The notes beneath the pieces are model-generated. The model did not search any database. It was not told where the DNA came from and was given only the letters and a program-made list of their open reading frames with translations. 64,000 bases of DNA from Leptospira venezuelensis (GTDB taxonomy: Bacteria; Spirochaetota; Leptospiria; Leptospirales; Leptospiraceae), in assembly GCF_002150035.1 (NCBI RefSeq), contig NZ_NETS01000008.1:372001-436000 (forward strand), given 5' to 3'. Positions 56,613 to 64,000 of this stretch are shown piece after piece. The stretch's first letter is position 1. Every line of letters begins with the position of its first letter. The position numbers and the translations under genes are program-made.

Positions 56613-59147
56613 ATGGCATTAGATACAAGCGTACCAAATCAAAAAGTAACAATAAAAGCCGGGACGGTTTTATTTCCGGAAGGAAGTGCCGCGAATTCTC
56701 TCAACGTATTGCATAGCGGAGCCTTGCGCTATTTAGTAGAAGCTCCCGGTGGCAGAAAACTGGAATTATTCAAAATTTCAGGAGCCAATTTAACTCCTGG
56801 TGCCTCGGCACTTTTCGGCAGCGGACGTTATCCTTTTACGATCGTTGCAGAACAAGATTGCGTGCTTTCAACATATGTTATGTCCCCGTCTACTGTGGGT
56901 CGTTCTCTCGCAGCCAGAAGTTCTTTGGGGATTATGGTAGGTCGTTCTCTTTTGAGAGAGATCACTGAGTCTTTCAAAAGAGTGAACCAACTCAGAAAGA
57001 TCGCTTCTGATATGGGAAAGACGAACGATAATCTTTCTCTTTTATATTACCAATTCAATCCAAGCGTTTTTCCGGATATCAAGCCTGGGCAACCAATTGC
57101 AGATCCAAGTTCGGAAATTGTAGACCCGGTCTTAAGACTTGCTCGTGAGAATTTAAAACATTATTTTGATAACGGTGGAATTCTTCCCGAAAGACCTACT
57201 GCAAATTATGTGGAAGAAGATCATTCACAGCTTCTGGTAAAATATTATCCGGAAGAAATTGAATTCCAAGATGGAGAATTCAATTTTGTTCGTAAGGTAA
57301 TCTTAGCCGACCCAAATTTACTCGCTCAATTATTCGCTCCTGATCCAAGTATGGTTTCCTATATCTGCGATAAACTCGGAAGAGTACAGAATAATATTAC
57401 AGAAAACGCAAAAGGTATATTAGAAGAATTAGATGAAAACTTCTCTCTACTTTTAGGCGGAGTCGAAAGTCTTACTGAAAAATATTTCCTAATCCTAGAC
57501 ATGGCAGCGAATGGTTATGCAACCGCTCCTCCAGAGTTTGTTGTCCCTATTTTACAAGTTGTCTCTCAAAAGATAGAAAGAGCGCTTGCAGGTCATCAGG
57601 CAATTTTTGGTTCTGCGATCCCAGGACCTTCTCCAAATATTAAACCGTTTATCGAAAAGACCGCAGGTCTTGCTAAAAAATTCGAGGCTTCTAATCCGAC
57701 TGCAAAGGCAGCATCGAATGGAAGCGGAATTTCTGTGGATGGCTCCGCGGATGCGACTGCAATTCGAAAAGAATTGGCGAATTCTGCCTCCTCTATCATT
57801 CAATTTTCCGGCATGGGTGGAGACGCAATTAAAGAGTTTTCCGCGATGATGGTGAAACTCAAGTCTTTGAAAAACCCTCTGGATTCAGACAACGATACTC
57901 GTAAACTCCGAAGATCCATTACAAAAACCTACTTCGATATATATGCTGCATGTTTCCAAAAATACGTCAATTCAGGTAAGAATGTCCCTAAACCTGTAGA
58001 CCTAATGTTGAAATACGGTTTCTTCGATGAAACAATGCTGGACGATTCTCAGTTAGTGTTCATGTCCACATTCAAGGATGCGATTACTTCTGTTTCAGAT
58101 ATTCCCATCCATTATGGCACAGAATGGTTGGAAAAAATTTATAAAAGAGAATGCCCTACTTCATTAGATGAACTTGGTCAGAACTTCTTTGACAAAGTCA
58201 AGATGGACAACCGGAACGCTGTTTTCAAAAAAGAATCCGATCTTCCTCCAGACATAGATAATCCGGAAGCAAGGTTAAAATTCGAATTTGGAGCTATGTA
58301 TGAGGCGAACGTTCGACTTACTACCGGTTCCCTGGCCACTTATCTTCCTATCTTGACAAAGTATCATTCTCAGATCCCTCTAGGAAAAGCATACGTTACC
58401 AAAAAAATGCTTACTGATACGATCCACGATATCATGGCAGTCGACTTCTCTGTATTTAATAGAGAGGTAATCTATAATAACCCGGAGATGGGGATCAATA
58501 AGGAATTCATCCAAAGAGCGATCATTCCTGATTTCGTAATTGTTCCTTCTATCGGTAGCAAGATCATGATGTGGCAGGAACTTTCTATCCACAGAGGTTC
58601 CGGCTCCAAAGAAAGTAGAGGTAGGATCGTTCTTCCTATCTTCGTGCAGGGAGATCTCAAATCACTTTTGATAGATGCCTTCGCCGCATTCCGTTGGGAA
58701 CTTTGTAAAACAATCTTAGGACCTGAATGGAATAACGTAGGAAATCCATCCATCACTGCGGACTATATGGACTATGTTCAATTCTATAAAAAGAACAAAG
58801 ATCTTTCCATTGAGATCAAAGAGAAGTTAGCTGCCGAATTCAAACGTTTCCGGAACGAAAGAGATATTTTTGCAAACGATTACCAGCTTTGGATCAAATA
58901 CGAAGCGGAAGGTGTACAAAGATTAAACCGAGTTGTTCGCGGAATTTTTTATCGCCATATTCCTTTCGCAAGAACCATTCGTGAGAAGGTTTCTAAAATG
59001 CCTGCTTTCGGTGAGATCAATAATAGATTTGTGAATATTCGATCCCGTAAATTTACCGAATTAGAAAACAGATACAAAAAATACATCAACGCACTCGGAA
59101 GTCTTCCAGATCAACTCCGGGAAAATATGGAATTCTACCGAGTTTAA
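56613..59147 (+). CDS. Large protein with N-terminal cyclic-nucleotide-binding-like domain
   Basis: Residues 10-110 have the shape of a cNMP-binding beta-roll (GTVLFPEGSAANSLNVLHSGALRYLV, FGSGRYPFTIVAEQDCVLSTYVMS). The phosphate-binding cassette with its Arg is not clearly kept, so ligand binding is doubtful. The following 730 residues are mostly helical with no domain I recognise, including a Ser/Ala/Gly linker near 360-390. No signal peptide or membrane helix. No Shine-Dalgarno precedes the ATG. Codon use matches the neighbours. Confidence 0.7.
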   Translation: MALDTSVPNQKVTIKAGTVLFPEGSAANSLNVLHSGALRYLVEAPGGRKLELFKISGANLTPGASALFGSGRYPFTIVAEQDCVLSTYVMSPSTVGRSLAARSSLGIMVGRSLLREITESFKRVNQLRKIASDMGKTNDNLSLLYYQFNPSVFPDIKPGQPIADPSSEIVDPVLRLARENLKHYFDNGGILPERPTANYVEEDHSQLLVKYYPEEIEFQDGEFNFVRKVILADPNLLAQLFAPDPSMVSYICDKLGRVQNNITENAKGILEELDENFSLLLGGVESLTEKYFLILDMAANGYATAPPEFVVPILQVVSQKIERALAGHQAIFGSAIPGPSPNIKPFIEKTAGLAKKFEASNPTAKAASNGSGISVDGSADATAIRKELANSASSIIQFSGMGGDAIKEFSAMMVKLKSLKNPLDSDNDTRKLRRSITKTYFDIYAACFQKYVNSGKNVPKPVDLMLKYGFFDETMLDDSQLVFMSTFKDAITSVSDIPIHYGTEWLEKIYKRECPTSLDELGQNFFDKVKMDNRNAVFKKESDLPPDIDNPEARLKFEFGAMYEANVRLTTGSLATYLPILTKYHSQIPLGKAYVTKKMLTDTIHDIMAVDFSVFNREVIYNNPEMGINKEFIQRAIIPDFVIVPSIGSKIMMWQELSIHRGSGSKESRGRIVLPIFVQGDLKSLLIDAFAAFRWELCKTILGPEWNNVGNPSITADYMDYVQFYKKNKDLSIEIKEKLAAEFKRFRNERDIFANDYQLWIKYEAEGVQRLNRVVRGIFYRHIPFARTIREKVSKMPAFGEINNRFVNIRSRKFTELENRYKKYINALGSLPDQLRENMEFYRV

Positions 59148-59152
59148 TAAGA

Positions 59153-60031
59153 TTAGGAAACCAAAACTGATTTGTTTTCCTTCAATAGAACTGTTACGTC
59201 TTGAATAGCTTCTCCGATCAGATCTTTTATGGAGGAGTTTACTTCCTGCAAATAACCTTCTCGAATAGATACATCGAAAGAAGCCAAAGCGTCTGCCATA
59301 GGCTTCGGAACTCCTGCGTTAACTAAAGCTTTAGAAAGTTCTTCAGCGGGAAGATCCACGTAGGAAACGGATACACCAGTTAATTCAGAAGTGAATTTAG
59401 CAAGTTCTGAGTAAGTCCAAGACTTAGGGCCGCTAATCTCTAAAATTTTATTTCCTGGTTCTGTAGAAAGTAAAGCTGCCGCTGCGGCCTTAGCACAATC
59501 CGTTCTGGATACATATGCACAGGCACCTTCTCCTCCCGAACCGTAAAGTGAACCGCTCTCAATCGCATGCTGTAGTTTAGGTATTAAATAATCCGAATAT
59601 AGATTATTGCGAAGAATGGTGTATGCAAGACCGCTTTGTTTGATCTTCTCTTCCGTTCCTTCATGTTCAAATGCGAATGTGACAGGAACTTCGTCTGCTT
59701 TGAAAAGAGAAGTATAAAGAATTCGTTTTGCTCCTACTTTAACTGCAGCATCTACTGCGGCGCTATGTTCAGGGATCCTATTTCCAATATTATCCGTACT
59801 TATAATCAAGATTCGGTCTGCACCTTGGAATGCAGAAACAAGACTTGCTGGATTATCAAAGCTTGCCTTCCTGACTGTGACTCCTCTCTTTGCAAAGTCC
59901 TCAAGCGACTCAGGCTTTCGAGTTGTAGCAATAATCTTATTATGCCCTCTTTTTAATAATTCTTCTAGGACAAGTCTTCCTAGATGCCCGGAAGCTCCGG
60001 TCACGAGTACTGTTTCGGAAATATTACTCAT
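59153..60031 (-). CDS. NmrA/QorB-like NAD(P)-binding reductase
   Basis: Atypical short-chain dehydrogenase. The Rossmann motif VTGASGHLGRLVLEEL (10-25), DRILIIST and YTILRNNLYSDYL match the NAD(P)H:quinone oxidoreductase QorB/NmrA group, which senses or reduces quinones. The catalytic Tyr-Lys pair of classical SDRs is not evident, as usual in this group. AAGGA lies 5 nt before the ATG, and an ACCAA/TTGGT inverted repeat lies 12 bp upstream (60044-60055). Convergent with the cNMP-domain gene 5 nt away. Confidence 0.85.
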   Translation of the reverse strand: MSNISETVLVTGASGHLGRLVLEELLKRGHNKIIATTRKPESLEDFAKRGVTVRKASFDNPASLVSAFQGADRILIISTDNIGNRIPEHSAAVDAAVKVGAKRILYTSLFKADEVPVTFAFEHEGTEEKIKQSGLAYTILRNNLYSDYLIPKLQHAIESGSLYGSGGEGACAYVSRTDCAKAAAAALLSTEPGNKILEISGPKSWTYSELAKFTSELTGVSVSYVDLPAEELSKALVNAGVPKPMADALASFDVSIREGYLQEVNSSIKDLIGEAIQDVTVLLKENKSVLVS

Positions 60032-60154
60032 TTGGATCCTTAAACCAATTTTGGTCTGTGTTTTTATACTCTTAGACTACTTGAAACAATAAAAGTTACA
60101 AGTTAAAATAAGAATTCTGGAATCTGGAACGCGGCAGTGGAAACGAAGGGCTTG

Positions 60155-60216
60155 TCCGGCTTGCCGGATGAGCGCGAATGCGCGAACCCGTAGTAGCCCG
60201 ATCTCGCAAAGCGAGA
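60155..60216. repeat. Three-hairpin element next to the 60229 gene
   Basis: Stems TCCGGC/GCCGGA (60155-60168), GCGC/GCGC (60172-60183) and TCTCGC/GCGAGA (60202-60216) sit in 62 bp, separated by CCCGTAGTAGCCCG. GC content is far above the surroundings. It lies just 3' of the gene ending at 60229 and may serve as its terminator, but the regular form suggests a dispersed element. Confidence 0.55.
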
Positions 60217-60228
60217 GCCGCCCAAAAA

Positions 60229-60915
60229 TTAAACTTCTTCTAATAGATAAGGGCGAGTGTATTCTCTTACGATCTCTACAACGAAACGTCCCCAAGACTT
60301 TGGATCTTCTTGGGAAATTTCGATCTGACGGATCTTTGGAAAATAAGCCTGAGGTTTGAATGCAGTATGAGTCAGCTCCATTGCTCTCAGATAATTATCA
60401 ACTCGTTTCACTCGAACGAAATTCAATAACTCGCCTTGGATTTTGTCTTGAGGCATATAGCCGATGATGATAAGACGCGGGAATAATGACTTTTTGAGAA
60501 GATTGATGAAGTCTCCAAAACTATCTACACGATCTATAAATCCTTCGTAAGCACCGCCACCCAAGTTCATGATCTGAGTAACAATGTCCATTGTGAAAGA
60601 AACACCTTCTGCCGATGTCATGTCGGAGATGATCACGATTCCTTCGTCAGGTTGGAACGTTTTGAATTCGCTGGTTGGTTTAAAATGGCGTCGGAGCAAT
60701 TTTGCAGTGGAGATATCTATCTCCGCCGCTTTCGGAACTAAAATTTTTCCGGATGAATCGGAGATAGGTTCTCTAGTAATAAGGTATCTTTTCTTCGCGG
60801 CGTTCTGGTTCATCACCCGAAAGGCTTTCACCTTCTCTTCCAGCTCGTCCAGAGTACAATACCCTATTTTTAAAACGTTTTCTCTCGCGCGTTTTTTGAG
60901 ATCTATATCTTCCAT
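60229..60915 (-). CDS. Hypothetical protein, possibly c-di-GMP or regulatory type
   Basis: 228 residues, soluble, no signal peptide. A basic N-terminal helix (LKKRARENVLKIGYCTLDELEEKVKAF) is followed by segments with alternating strands and helices (KRYLITREPISDSSGKILVPKAAEIDI and LFPRLIIIGYMPQDKIQ). I recognise no family; regulatory function is a guess from the basic N terminus alone. There is no Shine-Dalgarno before the ATG. A three-hairpin element lies just after its stop. Confidence 0.6.
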   Translation of the reverse strand: MEDIDLKKRARENVLKIGYCTLDELEEKVKAFRVMNQNAAKKRYLITREPISDSSGKILVPKAAEIDISTAKLLRRHFKPTSEFKTFQPDEGIVIISDMTSAEGVSFTMDIVTQIMNLGGGAYEGFIDRVDSFGDFINLLKKSLFPRLIIIGYMPQDKIQGELLNFVRVKRVDNYLRAMELTHTAFKPQAYFPKIRQIEISQEDPKSWGRFVVEIVREYTRPYLLEEV

Positions 60916-61036
60916 ACGAGTTTTTGGTAGCCCGGAGCGACCAGCTTAAACGGGGTTCCGAATTTCGCGAGAATTTACCGGGTATCCGGGGAGAGTATAT
61001 AAAAAAAAACCAAGTCTGAAAAGCCCTCTTTTGGCT

Positions 61037-61561
61037 ATGCAAAAAAACCGCTTGTCCGCGGGATGTGCGCTCCTTGAATGGGGAGGAATGGCCATTCTAC
61101 CCATTTTAACTGACTATAGGACCGGAATAAATATTCAGTTTAGGAAGGGAATCCTTACGCTATCTTGCCTAACCTTAGTTTCCTGCTTTTCCGTGGAATT
61201 TATCCAAGAAGGAAGCCAGAAAGAAACTGTACTAGTTTCTCATAAACCTGGTTGGGAGCAAATTGAGATACTAAAACATCCTCCAAAACGTAGGAATTAC
61301 AAAACGTATGGAAGAGTCATCGTTAGGAACTTTGGAGACGGCAGAATAGAAAAGTTCTATTACGAAAAGATTAAGAAAGAACTTTTTGATAGAGGTATGG
61401 ACGGAATGTATCTCGCAAATGTGGGACTTGTTCCAGTTCCGCCTACAATTTTCCAAACCGGCACGACGGAAGGTTATACTACTAGTATGGCCGAGATTGT
61501 AAAGGATGCAAAAGTTATAGAAGGAGTCGCATTCCGTTACAGAGAAAGGGAAGAAGAATAA
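61037..61561 (+). CDS. Probable lipoprotein, start uncertain
   Basis: The hydrophobic segment LTLSCLTLVSC with basic residues just before it (FRKGI) looks like a lipoprotein signal with Cys in LVSC. The upstream 35-40 residues do not fit a signal peptide, so the real start may be further in. ATG codons lie at 61037 and 61088; neither has a well-spaced Shine-Dalgarno. The mature part is basic and aromatic (KTYGRVIVRNFGDGRIEKFYYEK) with no known domain. Overlaps the next gene by 1 nt. Confidence 0.55.
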   Translation: MQKNRLSAGCALLEWGGMAILPILTDYRTGINIQFRKGILTLSCLTLVSCFSVEFIQEGSQKETVLVSHKPGWEQIEILKHPPKRRNYKTYGRVIVRNFGDGRIEKFYYEKIKKELFDRGMDGMYLANVGLVPVPPTIFQTGTTEGYTTSMAEIVKDAKVIEGVAFRYREREEE

Positions 61562-62055
61562 TGGCAAGGCGTTTAGACAGCGAGATCAAGGTTTTGCCTA
61601 ACGGAGATTGGATCTTTCGGGAGGCAAAGATTGAGCAAAAAGATATTCTGGAATATTTCCGTAAGAACCTAAAAGAAGCGGAAGACGGGATCTATATAGA
61701 CAATCAGTACGGAGAATTTTCCGAGAACGGATATTTAGAATTATTCGGCTACCCTTTAAATCTGATCAGAGTTTGGGAGAAAGACGGAGAATTTTATTTT
61801 CTAAGCGACTCCGGAGAAGAACTATCACTCTCCTCTTTACAGATCGCAGCCGATTCAGAAGGAGAATTATTCGCTAGAAAGAAAAATCATCTTTTTCTAA
61901 AGTATAAGATAGCTCGAAATGTTTCTTCTACATTAAGCGAATATTTGTCCGAATCTCCTCAAGGACTAAAATTGGTAGTTCAAAATAAAGAGATCCCCAT
62001 CTTGGAAACTGGAGAACATCCAAACGTTTCTCTTCCTAAAGAATTTCAAAAATAG
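61561..62055 (+). CDS. DUF1285-like protein
   Basis: The N-terminal VLPNGDWIFREAKIEQKDIL and the body (IYIDNQYGEFSENGYLELFGYPLNLIRVWEKDGEFYF) resemble the DUF1285 fold, a two-domain protein of unknown function sometimes linked to redox or flavin chemistry. 164 residues, cytoplasmic. Starts at the last base of the previous gene's stop and ends 1 nt before the alcohol dehydrogenase stop. Resemblance judged from pattern only. Confidence 0.55.
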   Translation: MARRLDSEIKVLPNGDWIFREAKIEQKDILEYFRKNLKEAEDGIYIDNQYGEFSENGYLELFGYPLNLIRVWEKDGEFYFLSDSGEELSLSSLQIAADSEGELFARKKNHLFLKYKIARNVSSTLSEYLSESPQGLKLVVQNKEIPILETGEHPNVSLPKEFQK

Positions 62056-62056
62056 A

Positions 62057-63118
62057 TCAGATCGATTTTCCCGAGAGCACTAATCTTCCTAAAACTTTTC
62101 CTGAAGATAGGTCATTCAAAGCGATATCTGCGTCTTTCAGATTTCTGATTTGAACCGGAACGGGACGAATTTTTTTTTCGGATACAAGCTTTAGAAGTTC
62201 CTTCAACTCGCCCGGAGAACCTGTATAACTCCCTCGGACTGTTAAACTTCTCAAAGAAAGAATTGGAGTCGGGATCTTTAACTCTCCACCGAAAAGCCCT
62301 ACGCTAATCAAAGTCCCATTCTTTTTCAAAAGTGAAAATCCCAAGGTAGAAGTAGCACTATTATTCACAAAATCGATCACCGCAGAAACTCCTAATAGAC
62401 CCGAGATTTTTTTAACTTCGGATGCAGGATCAGTATGAGAAGAAAGAACCGTATAAAATCCAAGCTCTTTTAGTTTTTCCAGACGGGCCCCATCTAGATC
62501 TAAAAAGATCACTTTTGCTTCTGTTAGAAGTGGAACTAGTTGAGAAGCAAACATCCCAAGCCCACCTGCTCCTATAATTACCAAAGAATCCGTTTTTTTA
62601 AGTGGAATTGCCTTTTTCAAGGCGCCATAAGCTGTAAGTCCTGCACATGCATAAGAACATGCATATTCAGGAGACAGATCGTAAATATCTAAAAGCCATT
62701 TTTCATCCGGGACTAAAATACGATCCGAATAACCTCCGTCTTGGTAGATTCCTAAAGATTTAGGAGCAGAACAGAGTTGAGGATTTCCAGATTCACATTC
62801 TTCGCAAGAACCACAACCGATCCAAGGATATACTAATTTTGTTTGCCCTACGGAAACAGCAGTGACCTTAGATCCGATTTTTAAAATTTTGCCTACAACT
62901 TCATGACCTGGAGTTAACGGAAGTTTGACTCCTCTATCCTTAACGAATAGTTTTTCTTCTCCGCCTATTTTATAATACCCATCCCTTAAATGAAGGTCGG
63001 AATGACAGACTCCACAAGAGATCACTTCTAATAATACTTCATGATCTTTAGGTTCTGGATCTTGTTTTTCTTCCCATTCCAAAGAAGATCCGAATTCCAC
63101 CAATCTAACACTTTTCAT
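62057..63118 (-). CDS. Zinc-dependent alcohol dehydrogenase (MDR family)
   Basis: Medium-chain dehydrogenase with catalytic zinc ligands C35 and H72/E73 (GVCHSD, TPGHEVVG). Structural zinc cysteines are C102, C105, C108 and C116 (GCGSCEECESGNPQLC). The NAD-binding motif is GAGGLGMFA near 179-187. Oxidises a primary or secondary alcohol or reduces the aldehyde; which one is unclear. Starts 3 nt after the esterase stop, so the two are likely one unit for ester or alcohol metabolism. Confidence 0.92.
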   Translation of the reverse strand: MKSVRLVEFGSSLEWEEKQDPEPKDHEVLLEVISCGVCHSDLHLRDGYYKIGGEEKLFVKDRGVKLPLTPGHEVVGKILKIGSKVTAVSVGQTKLVYPWIGCGSCEECESGNPQLCSAPKSLGIYQDGGYSDRILVPDEKWLLDIYDLSPEYACSYACAGLTAYGALKKAIPLKKTDSLVIIGAGGLGMFASQLVPLLTEAKVIFLDLDGARLEKLKELGFYTVLSSHTDPASEVKKISGLLGVSAVIDFVNNSATSTLGFSLLKKNGTLISVGLFGGELKIPTPILSLRSLTVRGSYTGSPGELKELLKLVSEKKIRPVPVQIRNLKDADIALNDLSSGKVLGRLVLSGKSI

Positions 63119-63121
63119 TTT

Positions 63122-64000
63122 TTAAAGATAAACCTCTTTTCTTTTGAAAACACGATCCATTTCTTCTGAAATCATTCTCAAACCCTCTTCCGGAGCCTTT
63201 AGAAGATTTACCTTTGTAAAAAATCCATGTGTATAACCCTTGAATTCTTTGAATAAAACAGAAACTCCTGCTTCTTTTAATTTTTCTGCATATAGTTTTC
63301 CATCATCTCTTAGAGGATCGATGTCAGCTATACAAACAATCGCAGGAGGAAGATCCTTCCAATCAGTTTGGTATAAAGGAGAAGCCTGACGATCTGATCT
63401 TGTATTGCGATCGGGAAGATATTGAGAAATAAACCATTCCATATCTTTTTTGGTAAGACCTGGACCTAATTCAAATTCTTTATACGAATCCGTATCGCAG
63501 ATCGCTTCCGTAACAGGGTAGATAAGAATCTGCAGATCGATTTTAGGACCAGCTGCTTCTTTAGCTCTCATAATGGTAGAAGCAGCCAAATTTCCTCCTG
63601 CACTATCACCCGCAACTACCAAGGGAAGATTTTTCCATAGATTTTCATTCTGAGAAAAGATCCATTCTAAGGAAGTATATGCATCTTCTAATGGCAAAGG
63701 AAATGGGAACTCAGGAGCTAATCTATAGTCGACTAAAGAAACAATACTTGAAGTGATCTCCGCAAGTGTGCGAGCAAATGGATCGAAATCTTTTAATCTT
63801 CCTACAACCCAACCTCCACCGTGGAAGTATAGAATTTTGGATTTAGGTTCTGTTTTTGGAATATAATTTTTTACGAATACGTTTCCAATTTTGGATGGGA
63901 TGGAAATATCCTGGACTTCCCGCATAGGCGGACCTTGTCCCAAAAGTTCTCCGATAGCTGAATAGCCGTCCCTTCTTTCCTGGATACTTCCTTGGGTAAA
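63122..64000 (-). CDS. HSL-type alpha/beta hydrolase (esterase), 5' end outside window
   Basis: The frame stays open to the window edge, and residues before MREVQDISIP (GQGPP) match the usual N-terminal cap region of hormone-sensitive-lipase-like esterases, so the gene continues beyond 64000. The oxyanion motif HGGGW, nucleophile GDSAGGN, the acid (ADIDPLRD) and the histidine in YTHGF are all present. Probably hydrolyses short acyl esters. Next to the alcohol dehydrogenase, which could oxidise the released alcohol (inference). Confidence 0.9.
   Translation of the reverse strand, partial: FTQGSIQERRDGYSAIGELLGQGPPMREVQDISIPSKIGNVFVKNYIPKTEPKSKILYFHGGGWVVGRLKDFDPFARTLAEITSSIVSLVDYRLAPEFPFPLPLEDAYTSLEWIFSQNENLWKNLPLVVAGDSAGGNLAASTIMRAKEAAGPKIDLQILIYPVTEAICDTDSYKEFELGPGLTKKDMEWFISQYLPDRNTRSDRQASPLYQTDWKDLPPAIVCIADIDPLRDDGKLYAEKLKEAGVSVLFKEFKGYTHGFFTKVNLLKAPEEGLRMISEEMDRVFKRKEVYL

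Noticed and set aside
63122..63943. Esterase as a complete gene starting at 63943
   Set aside because: The start would be a TTG inside a conserved segment; the frame is open to base 64000 and upstream residues fit the family, so the gene is partial.

Overview
The window looks like chromosomal DNA of a spirochete of the genus Leptospira. The evidence is a translation and envelope gene chain (rimP-nusA-infB-rbfA-truB-rpsO-pnp through ftsK, rodZ, rimO and secDF) mixed with spirochete-style lipoproteins with loose lipoboxes, a heme oxygenase, frequent TTG starts, a moderately AT-rich composition and interspersed GC-rich intergenic repeats. The species cannot be fixed by eye. The base composition looks less AT-rich than the classical pathogens, which is only an impression.

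Left part (1-12.4 kb) is accessory: a membrane-anchored SUKH/SMI1 protein, an SrkA-type kinase whose start codon lies inside a 36-bp palindrome, an SH3-domain lipoprotein, a heme oxygenase-MFS exporter-TetR-thioesterase group with a clear TetR operator, three secreted or lipidated proteins of unknown role, a YkuI-type EAL phosphodiesterase behind two phased inverted repeats, a small winged-helix-like protein, and an EamA transporter.

Middle-left (12.4-23 kb): two genus-type hypotheticals, then plsY-der-smpB and a 1009-residue AAA-AAA-VWA fusion on the minus strand; a plus-strand trio of aminotransferase, prepilin-peptidase-like protein and PdxH; and ribBA.

Middle (23-47.5 kb) is a nearly unbroken minus-strand chain. 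Reading 5' to 3' it is rimP, nusA, infB, rbfA, truB, rpsO, pnp, M16 peptidase, dut, ftsK, lolA, rodZ, rimO, pgsA, trpD, yajC, an unknown membrane protein, secD, secF, ribD, ribE. Many junctions overlap or are only a few bases apart. It couples translation, RNA turnover, division, lipid synthesis, protein export and riboflavin synthesis. infB carries a 60-bp in-frame tandem repeat array, and the pnp ribosome binding site lies inside a hairpin.

Right part (47.5-64 kb): a lipoprotein gene preceded by an intrinsic-terminator-like hairpin with an upstream competing partner, bifunctional NnrD/E, a triple Fe-S (ferredoxin plus two CDGSH) protein, a Prc-type protease with a coupled coiled-coil protein, NamZ (DUF1343), a cNMP-domain protein, an NmrA-type reductase, several hypotheticals, a zinc alcohol dehydrogenase, and an HSL-type esterase that runs off the right edge.

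No rRNA, tRNA, CRISPR array, transposase or phage gene is visible. A family of GC-rich repeats built on CACGCAGAGG/CTCTGCGTG arms occupies three intergenic gaps, and two other hairpin-rich elements occupy two more. Bases 1-76 hold no gene I can identify; they may be the tail of something off the left edge. A recurring theme is genes with no visible Shine-Dalgarno sequence whose start codon abuts a palindrome or a -10-like hexamer, suggesting leaderless or operator-gated expression.
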